From assembly GCA_030158535.1 (NCBI GenBank), contig JAOASV010000157.1, positions 1-10,937 of the forward strand: 10,937 bases of DNA, in the 5' to 3' direction. Origin of the DNA: Sediminibacterium sp. (GTDB lineage: Bacteria; Bacteroidota; Bacteroidia; Chitinophagales; Chitinophagaceae). The position numbers and the translations under genes were made by a program. Every line of letters begins with the position of its first letter. Within the stretch, counting starts at the first letter, position 1. The notes under the pieces are model-generated. The model was not told the origin of the DNA. It saw only the letters and a list, made by a program, of their open reading frames with translations, and ran no database searches. Shown piece by piece: positions 1-6,359 of the stretch.

Positions 1-2325
1 CCTGTAGATCCCGTTACTGGCAAGCGCTCTGGTACTCCTTGGGTTGCTCGTGGTAAAGATAATTTAAAAAGATTTATTGAAGCGGGTGTTTTAAATACCA
101 CCAATATTGCAGTTGCTTCTTCTAGCGAAAAAGCTGATTTACGTTTTTCTGTAGGTAATACTTACAATAAAGGTATTATTCCTAATACAGGTTTAAATAC
201 TACTAATATTAATTTAGCTTCTACCTTACGTTTCAATTCTAAATTAACATTAGATGCTAATATTAATTATAACAAACAGTTTTCAGATAATTTTCCAGAT
301 GTAGACTACGGTCCTAACTCAGTAATCTACAACATCACTATTTGGGGTGGTGCAGATTGGAATATTGATGATATGCGGAATTACTGGCAGCCAGGTAAAG
401 AAGGTGTTCAGAGTATCTATGCCGAATATCAAAGATATCATAACCCTTATTTTATGAGTTATGAGTGGACTAGAGGACATTACAAAAATGATATTTATGC
501 TTATACAAGTTTAAAATATAAGGTAAATCCATTTGTAGATTTATTTGCTAGAACTTCTGTTACGACTTACGATTTATTAAGAAATGAAAAAATGCCTTTC
601 TCTGCACACCCTTACGGTAGAGAAGAAAACAAAGGTGATTATAGAGAAGACAGAAGATCTCTTTTTGAAAGCAACTCTGAAGTACGTGCCGATTTTAAAA
701 CACCTGTTGTTGCCAATTTCTTTAAGGCAAGTGGTTTTGCAGGTGCTAACTTTAGAACCTTCAATTATAATTCTTCGTTTACGACCACTAACTATTTAAA
801 CGTACCAAACGTATACACGTTTGCGAACAGTAGAAACCCAGTAATTGCTTACAACTTTGCATCTGACATGCGTGTAAACTCTATGTTATACTCTGTAGAT
901 TTAGAAGGTGGCAAGTATTTTAATTTAAACATTACAGGTCGTACCGATAAATTATCGGCACTTAAAAAAGATAACAACACTTTCTTTTATCCATCTTTAA
1001 ATTTAAGCACCGTTTTAAATGATTATGTTTCATTACCTAATCAAATTAACTTCTTAAAATTAAGAGCTTCTTATGCTAAAGTAAGAGGTGGTGGTAGCTT
1101 TGTATCTGATTATATTGGGGCAACGCCAAACAATGCGTTCCCATTAGGATATGGTCAACAATATTCATCTACATACGGAGGTCCTACTTATACCTATGCA
1201 GATGTGTATTCTACAGGTATTGGTTACAACAACACTACACAAGCATCTTTCACAAATACTTTAGTGGATGCTAATGTTCAACCAGATGATAGAACTTCAT
1301 TTGAGTTTGGAGTAGAGGCAAAAGCATTTAATAACCGTGTTGGTATCGAAGCTTCTTACTATCAGTATACAGATGGTCCTCAAATTTTCTCTAAATCTAT
1401 TTCTCAAACTTCTGGTTATGCTAGTTATGTAGTGAATGGTACTAAAACACAGCGTACAGGTTGGGATGTAACTATTAATGGTGCAGTATTGAAGTCTACA
1501 AAAGGACTTTCTTGGGATGCAACACTTAACTTAGGTGCATTTGTTAATAAGTTTAAAGAATTACCTGCTGGTTTATCAGTTTTAAACAATTTCTATAAAG
1601 TTGGATCTAGAACGGATGAAGTTTGGTTTAGAATGATGGCAAGAACACCAGATGGTCAACTGATTAATGATGCGGGTGGTCGTCCAATTTATTTACCAGT
1701 TGCTCAGTACGTAGGGAATTCAAATCCAGATTTAGTTTGGGGTTTAAACAACAAATTCTCTTACAAGGCATTTACATTTAATTTCCAAGTAGATGGTAGA
1801 TTAGGTGGTGTTATGGAAGATTATGTAAGAAAGAAAACATTCCAAGGTGGTCGTCACATAGAAACTGTTCAGGGTAAAATGGGTGAAGCGCGTTACCAAG
1901 ATTATAAAGGCGTAAAGTCTTATGTGGGTGAAGGTGTAGTGGTTGCTTCAGGTACTCCAATATTTGATCCAGTAACTGGAAGAATCACCAACTATAGTGC
2001 ACTTACATTTGCTCCAAATACGACTAAAACTTTCATACAAGATTATATTAGCCGTGTACATGGTAATCCAGAGCCAAACATCATGAGCAAAACATACATG
2101 AAACTTAGAGAGGTAATGTTAACTTATGAATTACCGCAGGCACTTGTACAAAAATCAATATTCAAAAAAGCAACGGTTTCTTTAGTAGCACGTAATTTAC
2201 TATACTGGATGCCTGATACTAAGTTTAACGATGTTGATATTGATCAGTACCCAGGTGAATCTAGTATTGGTTTACAAACACCAACTACAAGATCTTATGG
2301 TATTAACATCAACTTTATATTCTAA
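1..2325 (+). CDS. SusC/RagA-family TonB-dependent outer-membrane transporter (C-terminal part, 5' end outside window)
   Basis: The frame is open from base 1 to the TAA at 2323-2325, giving 774 codons; the ATG at 373 is internal, not a start. SusC-type proteins are usually about 1000 residues, so roughly the first quarter (signal peptide, carboxypeptidase-like domain, most of the plug) is missing. What is seen is the barrel: the first 60 visible residues contain the typical stretch SSEKADLRFSVGNTYNKG followed by IIPNTG. Many alternating aromatic/polar strands follow, and the protein ends in INFIF, with a terminal Phe as expected for barrel insertion by the BAM machinery. In this family the barrel works with a SusD lipoprotein lid and TonB to import oligomers across the outer membrane. 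The susD-like gene follows after 18 bp, so the two are surely co-transcribed. The substrate cannot be read from the barrel; the downstream phosphonate/GH1 genes are the only hint. Confidence 0.93.
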   Translation, partial: PVDPVTGKRSGTPWVARGKDNLKRFIEAGVLNTTNIAVASSSEKADLRFSVGNTYNKGIIPNTGLNTTNINLASTLRFNSKLTLDANINYNKQFSDNFPDVDYGPNSVIYNITIWGGADWNIDDMRNYWQPGKEGVQSIYAEYQRYHNPYFMSYEWTRGHYKNDIYAYTSLKYKVNPFVDLFARTSVTTYDLLRNEKMPFSAHPYGREENKGDYREDRRSLFESNSEVRADFKTPVVANFFKASGFAGANFRTFNYNSSFTTTNYLNVPNVYTFANSRNPVIAYNFASDMRVNSMLYSVDLEGGKYFNLNITGRTDKLSALKKDNNTFFYPSLNLSTVLNDYVSLPNQINFLKLRASYAKVRGGGSFVSDYIGATPNNAFPLGYGQQYSSTYGGPTYTYADVYSTGIGYNNTTQASFTNTLVDANVQPDDRTSFEFGVEAKAFNNRVGIEASYYQYTDGPQIFSKSISQTSGYASYVVNGTKTQRTGWDVTINGAVLKSTKGLSWDATLNLGAFVNKFKELPAGLSVLNNFYKVGSRTDEVWFRMMARTPDGQLINDAGGRPIYLPVAQYVGNSNPDLVWGLNNKFSYKAFTFNFQVDGRLGGVMEDYVRKKTFQGGRHIETVQGKMGEARYQDYKGVKSYVGEGVVVASGTPIFDPVTGRITNYSALTFAPNTTKTFIQDYISRVHGNPEPNIMSKTYMKLREVMLTYELPQALVQKSIFKKATVSLVARNLLYWMPDTKFNDVDIDQYPGESSIGLQTPTTRSYGININFIF

Positions 2326-2343
2326 TTCTTCAATATATATATT

Positions 2344-3903
2344 ATGAAAAATTTATTTAAAATATTTACTTTCATCCTTTTGGCTGGTTCATTAGGGTCT
2401 TGTAAAAAATCGTTTGATTCTTTAGAAGCCGATCCTAACAGAGCTACTTCAGTTCCAGCTAACCTCATTTTAAACAATGTTTTAGGTGGGTTAAATAAAG
2501 GTGCTTTTAATGGTATACATCGTGCCAATCAGTTTTATGCTTGTAATTATGATTATTACGGTAACAATGAATATAACTGGACTGGTTATTCATTTAACAA
2601 CTACAATATTTTAAAGAATATTGTTAAAATGGAACAGGAATCTACAAAATCTGTTGCTGCTCCTAATCCCTACACAGCTTTAGCTAAATTTTTAAAAGCA
2701 ATGTACATTTATGAGCTTACCATGAACTTAGGTGATGTACCTGTTTCTGAAGCATTGAAAGGGTTAGAAAACGTTACACCTAAATACGATTCTCAAAAAG
2801 ATGTATTTAAAGCCATCTTAACATATTTGGAAGATGCAAATACAGAAATGGCAACGGTAGTTACAAAAAACTATGTACTTGCAAATGATTTTTATTATGG
2901 TAACAACTTAGCAAAATGGCAAAAAGCTGTTAATGCATTTAAGTTGAGGGTATTAATTCAATTGAGTAATAAAGAATCAGATGCTGATTTAAATGTAAAG
3001 CAAAAATTTGCGGATGTAATCAACAATCCTACAAAGTATCCTTTATTTGCAAGTGCTGCAGACCAAATGCAATTTTCTTATAATGCACAGTTTAACAAGT
3101 ACTCTACAAGTCCGGATAACTTTGGTTTTGATGCAACACGTTATAATATGGCTGCTACTTATTTAAATACTTTAGTAGCGATGCAGGATCCAAGAACATT
3201 TTTTGTTGCTGAGCCTGCTGCTGCTAAGGTTGCTGCTGGTGCTGCTCCAAATTCTTATGCTGCATTTGTTGGAGCAAGTAGTGGTGAGGATTTAGCTACC
3301 ATGAGTAAAAATGCAGGGGTTGGTCAATATTCTTTTATTAATAGAAAGCGTTATTATCAAACCTATGCTGCAGAAAATACCATTGTGATTGGCTATTCTG
3401 AAATGTGTTTTAATATTGCAGAAGCTATGAACAGAGGTTGGATTTCATCTGCGAATGCAGAAACTTGGTACCAAAATGGTATTAAAGCTTCTCTTGCTTT
3501 TTATGGAGTTAAGGATGGTGTAAACACCGTTACTTTCCAAAAGCCAGGCGGTGGTTTATTTGAATCAGTAAACTATGATGTGACTTTCTTATACGACACT
3601 TACTACAATCAAACAGATGTGAAGTATAAAGGCAACACAGTAGATGGTCGCAATCAAATATTATTACAAAAATATTTAGCGTTCTATATGAACTCTGGTC
3701 AGGAAGCTTATTTTAACTGGAGAAGAACGGGTGTTCCAACATTTTTAACGGGCGCTGGTTCTGGAAACAGCGGAAGGGTAGCATTAAGATACCAATATCC
3801 AAATGTAGAACGTGCCAATAATAAAGCAAATGTAGAAGCTGCTATTACAGCTCAGTTTGGAACCATCGATGATATCAACGGTAAAATGTGGATCATTAAA
3901 TAA
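2344..3903 (+). CDS. SusD/RagB-family nutrient-binding outer-membrane lipoprotein (SusD-like_2 type)
   Basis: The 519-residue product begins with a lipoprotein signal peptide: K2/K5 around a short N-region, hydrophobic IFTFILLAG, then lipobox L17-G-S-C20, with Cys20 the predicted lipidated residue. After it come KKSFDSLEADPN (D30-P-N32) and a helix-rich TPR-like body. The C-terminal half carries GQEAYFNWRRTGVP and a late RYQYPNVE...NNKAN segment, both typical of the SusD-like_2 subgroup rather than the classical SusD of starch utilisation. It should sit on the cell surface as the lid of the SusC barrel encoded 18 bp upstream and capture the ligand. Residues 289-307 form an Ala-rich stretch encoded by GCT repeats, probably a surface loop. 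The gene ends 51 bp before a strong terminator hairpin. The family is clear; the ligand is unknown, and many such proteins bind glycans while others bind peptides or different polymers. Confidence 0.93.
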   Translation: MKNLFKIFTFILLAGSLGSCKKSFDSLEADPNRATSVPANLILNNVLGGLNKGAFNGIHRANQFYACNYDYYGNNEYNWTGYSFNNYNILKNIVKMEQESTKSVAAPNPYTALAKFLKAMYIYELTMNLGDVPVSEALKGLENVTPKYDSQKDVFKAILTYLEDANTEMATVVTKNYVLANDFYYGNNLAKWQKAVNAFKLRVLIQLSNKESDADLNVKQKFADVINNPTKYPLFASAADQMQFSYNAQFNKYSTSPDNFGFDATRYNMAATYLNTLVAMQDPRTFFVAEPAAAKVAAGAAPNSYAAFVGASSGEDLATMSKNAGVGQYSFINRKRYYQTYAAENTIVIGYSEMCFNIAEAMNRGWISSANAETWYQNGIKASLAFYGVKDGVNTVTFQKPGGGLFESVNYDVTFLYDTYYNQTDVKYKGNTVDGRNQILLQKYLAFYMNSGQEAYFNWRRTGVPTFLTGAGSGNSGRVALRYQYPNVERANNKANVEAAITAQFGTIDDINGKMWIIK

Positions 3904-3954
3904 TCGCTCATTGGTTTGGTTACATAAAAATGATTTTGGCAAGCAATCATTTAT

Positions 3955-3984
3955 AGCGAAGTCTGTACAGACTTCGCTTTTTTT
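3955..3984 (+). terminator. Intrinsic terminator after the susCD unit
   Basis: A perfect inverted repeat spans 3955-3978, with arm AGCGAAGTCTGT followed at once by its reverse complement. In RNA this gives a stem of about 10 bp with a 4-nt loop, followed by a run of seven T (3978-3984). This is a textbook Rho-independent terminator for susCD. Only 28 bp separate it from the ATG of the FAD oxidoreductase, and no convincing Bacteroidota promoter (TTG...TAnnTTTG) fits in that gap. The downstream operon may therefore use read-through, an atypical promoter, or a promoter upstream of the hairpin. The rest of 3904-4012 shows nothing I can name. Confidence 0.85.
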
Positions 3985-4012
3985 ACTATATTGAGTTACT
4001 ATTTTTTTTCTT

Positions 4013-5143
4013 ATGCAAACACAAAATAAAGCAATCGTAGTTGGCGCAGGCATTGTTGGATTAGCAACTGCTAGGGCGCTCGCAATAAAAGGATATCAAG
4101 TTACTGTTATTGATAAAACACAAGAGGCCATTGGCGCTTCTATCAGAAATTTTGGCATGTTGTGGCCTGTTGGACAGCCAGATGGACTTTTGTACAACCG
4201 CGCAAAAAGGTCTAAAGAAATTTGGTTGGAATGTTTAAAGGGTATGCATATGTCATACAACCCTTGTGGTAGTATTCATTTAGCCTATCATGATGACGAA
4301 CAAGCTGTTTTGGAAGAAATGCAAAGTGTTTTTGCTTCTAATGGAAGACCTGTTTCGCTTGTTAGTCCACAAGAAATTAATGAACGCTTTAATGGCATCA
4401 ATCAGCGAAAATTAATTGGGGGACTATATAGTGATGATGAGGTTATTATTGATCCAAGAGCTGCCATTAAAGGGTTGCCTGCGTATTTAACAGAAACCTA
4501 CGGGGTACAATTTATTTGGGGCACGGCCATAACGCAAGTGTCAAAACATAAAGTAGCTTCATTTGATAAAAGTTTTGAGGCTGATATAATATGCATTTGC
4601 TCTGGATCAGATTTTGAAACCTTGTATCCATCTGTTTTTGCAGGACTACCCATCACAAAAAGCCGTTTACAAATGATGCGTTTTGTGCACGAGAAACCTG
4701 ATTTTAAAATTGGCACATCTGTCTGTGGTGGACTTTCGTTGCTTCATTATAAAAGTTTTGCAGTAGCGTCTACACTACCTGTTTTAAAGGCCCGCATTGA
4801 CGCTGAGTTATCTGAATATGTAAAACATGGTATTCATGTGATGGTATCACAAAATGCAAATGGTGAGTTAACGGTTGGCGATACCCACGAATATGGATTA
4901 GATTTTGATCCTTTTGATGATCATTATCAAAATCAACTCATTTTGGATTACCTCAAAAAAATGATGCATATAGATGATTGGCGTATTACGCAAAGTTGGA
5001 ACGGTATTTATCCAACCATGAAAAATGGTGATACTGATTTGTTTTTAGAGATAGAATCTGGTATTTATATATTAAATGGTATTGGAGGGCATGGCATGAC
5101 CATGTCTTTTGGTTTTGCCGAAGAAATGATTGATAAATTATAA
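4013..5143 (+). CDS. FAD-dependent oxidoreductase of phosphonate-catabolism clusters (TIGR03364-like)
   Basis: This 376-residue DAO-fold flavoenzyme has an N-terminal Rossmann motif, VVGAGIVGLATA with G11-x-G13-x-x-G16, and an acidic D34 at the end of the second strand for the FAD ribose. A distinctive ASIRNFGMLWPVGQ segment follows (residues 42-55), then GDTHEYG (289-295) and a C-terminal NGIGGHGM flavin-contact loop (355-362). The SIRNFGMLWP signature and the position just before HD and phosphonatase-like genes place it in the family recognised as TIGR03364, which recurs in phosphonate clusters. Related flavoenzymes from such clusters oxidatively deaminate 2-aminoethylphosphonate or its N-methyl form to phosphonoacetaldehyde; that reaction here is inference. 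No signal peptide is visible, so it is cytoplasmic. It is the first gene of a four-gene operon, with the next start 3 bp after its stop. A glycine-oxidase-like role on another amine cannot be excluded. Confidence 0.88.
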   Translation: MQTQNKAIVVGAGIVGLATARALAIKGYQVTVIDKTQEAIGASIRNFGMLWPVGQPDGLLYNRAKRSKEIWLECLKGMHMSYNPCGSIHLAYHDDEQAVLEEMQSVFASNGRPVSLVSPQEINERFNGINQRKLIGGLYSDDEVIIDPRAAIKGLPAYLTETYGVQFIWGTAITQVSKHKVASFDKSFEADIICICSGSDFETLYPSVFAGLPITKSRLQMMRFVHEKPDFKIGTSVCGGLSLLHYKSFAVASTLPVLKARIDAELSEYVKHGIHVMVSQNANGELTVGDTHEYGLDFDPFDDHYQNQLILDYLKKMMHIDDWRITQSWNGIYPTMKNGDTDLFLEIESGIYILNGIGGHGMTMSFGFAEEMIDKL

Positions 5144-5146
5144 ATT

Positions 5147-5683
5147 ATGGTACAAAAAATTGTTGATTTATTTAATGAAAAAGGTCACTCTTTGTATGGT
5201 GGAGAGGCTGTAACTCAAATGGAGCATGCATTACAGGCTGCTACGTTTGCAAGAAAGAACAATGCTTCCGATGCACTCATAACAGCAAGTTTATTACACG
5301 ATATTGGGCATTTACTTCATGCATTACCAGACGATGCTCCAGATTTTGGTGTAGATGATTTACACGAAGAACTAGCCGCTTTATTTTTAGAAAAATATTT
5401 TATGAAAGAAGTGGTAGAGCCTGCAAAATTACATGTTCAGGCCAAAAGATATTTGTGTTTTGTGGACGCTGGTTATTACAATACTTTAAGTGAGCCGTCG
5501 CGTCAAAGTTTGGCTTTGCAGGGTGGCATTATGAACGCTGAAGAAGCCGCTGAATTTGAAAAATATGAAAATTACAAAGAAGCAGTGCTTTTAAGAACCT
5601 GGGATGATTTAGCGAAAGATCCTACCATGCAAACAGATCCGATTGAATCTTTTGCACCTTATATTGCTAATACTTTAAAATAG
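5147..5683 (+). CDS. HD-domain diiron oxygenase of phosphonate degradation, PhnZ-like (TIGR03276-like)
   Basis: The 178-residue product is close to PhnZ in length and shares its pattern. From family knowledge, PhnZ uses Y24, E27, H34, H58, D59, H80, H104, K108 and D161. The equivalents here, with matching spacing, are Y17 and E20 (YGGE), H27 (MEHALQAA), H51-D52 (LLHDIGH), H73 (DDLHEE), H96 and K100 (LHVQAKRYLC), and D153 (RTWDDLAK). The diiron site, the induced-fit Tyr/Glu pair and the phosphonate-binding Lys all look intact, so this is predicted to be an oxygenase rather than an HD phosphohydrolase. PhnZ cleaves 2-amino-1-hydroxyethylphosphonate with O2 to glycine and phosphate. Its usual partner PhnY, which installs the hydroxyl group, is not in the window. 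The gene lies 3 bp after the FAD enzyme and 5 bp before the HAD gene. The exact substrate is unknown; TmpB-like action on N-methylated analogues is an alternative. Confidence 0.9.
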   Translation: MVQKIVDLFNEKGHSLYGGEAVTQMEHALQAATFARKNNASDALITASLLHDIGHLLHALPDDAPDFGVDDLHEELAALFLEKYFMKEVVEPAKLHVQAKRYLCFVDAGYYNTLSEPSRQSLALQGGIMNAEEAAEFEKYENYKEAVLLRTWDDLAKDPTMQTDPIESFAPYIANTLK

Positions 5684-5688
5684 TTTTT

Positions 5689-6354
5689 ATGTTAACTTCT
5701 ATGGTTGTTTTTGATATGGCAGGTACCACAGTGGATGAAAATAATGTAGTCTATAAAACGCTCCATGCTGCCATTGTTAATGGAGGTGTTGATGTAACAC
5801 TTGAGGATGTGCTACTACATGGCGCCGGTAAAGAAAAATTACAAGCCATTAAAGATGTTTTACTTGCTGCACACGCAGAAGGTGTAAATGCCAATGCCAT
5901 TTATGAGCAGTTTGTGGTGTTGTTAGCGGACGCCTATGCAAATTTGGATGTAACGCCTTGTTCTAATGCCGAAACTGTTTTTGCGCTACTTAAAAAGCAA
6001 GAAATTAAAGTTGTTTTAAATACTGGATACAATAGGGCAACAGCCACTGGTTTGTTGCAAAAGCTCAATTGGACAATTGGAGAAGATATTGATTTACTCG
6101 TTACAGCTTCTGATGTGTCTAACAACCGTCCAGCACCCGATATGATTGAATTTGCGATACAGCATTTTAATATTCAAGACCCGCTAACTGTTGTTAAAGT
6201 GGGTGATTCTGCCATTGATATTGAAGAAGGTAAAAACGCTGGTTGTGGTAAAACTTTTGGGGTTACTACAGGGGCTCAAACTAGAGATCAAATTGCTGTC
6301 GCAAATCCTACTGCTGTGTTGGATGATTTATTAGAGTTGATAGATAAAATCTAA
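5689..6354 (+). CDS. Phosphonatase-like HAD hydrolase (TIGR03351-like)
   Basis: This is a 221-residue HAD-superfamily enzyme with a helical cap inserted after motif I. Motif I is FDMAGTTVD (nucleophile D9). The cap carries GAGKEKLQAIKD with K48 at the G-x-x-K position where phosphonoacetaldehyde hydrolase PhnX has its Schiff-base lysine. Motif II is VLNTGYNR (T112), motif III is NNRPAPDM (R147, where beta-phosphoglucomutase relatives have Lys), and motif IV is VGDSAIDIEEG (D173, D177). TGYxR and the RP-x-P motif are phosphonatase-like. The protein is shorter than typical PhnX (about 260-270 residues), so I assign it to the phosphonatase-like family rather than true PhnX. The expected reaction is hydrolysis of phosphonoacetaldehyde or a related beta-oxo phosphonate to an aldehyde plus phosphate, consuming the product of the FAD enzyme two genes upstream. 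Neighbour gaps are 5 bp on both sides. A generic phosphatase role remains possible because a Lys/Arg at the cap position also occurs in other HAD enzymes. Confidence 0.88.
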   Translation: MLTSMVVFDMAGTTVDENNVVYKTLHAAIVNGGVDVTLEDVLLHGAGKEKLQAIKDVLLAAHAEGVNANAIYEQFVVLLADAYANLDVTPCSNAETVFALLKKQEIKVVLNTGYNRATATGLLQKLNWTIGEDIDLLVTASDVSNNRPAPDMIEFAIQHFNIQDPLTVVKVGDSAIDIEEGKNAGCGKTFGVTTGAQTRDQIAVANPTAVLDDLLELIDKI

Positions 6355-6359
6355 AACAC

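Noticed and set aside
373..2325. ATG at 373 as the start of a 650-residue SusC-like protein
   Set aside because: The same frame is open back to base 1 and encodes recognisable SusC barrel sequence before 373, so the ATG is internal.
3784..4053. Minus-strand open frame of 89 codons across the susD end and terminator
   Set aside because: It spans a terminator palindrome and two gene ends, and its product has no recognisable features.
5689..6354. Calling the HAD gene true phnX (phosphonoacetaldehyde hydrolase)
   Set aside because: It is clearly shorter than PhnX and fits the phosphonatase-like family better; the substrate is unproven.
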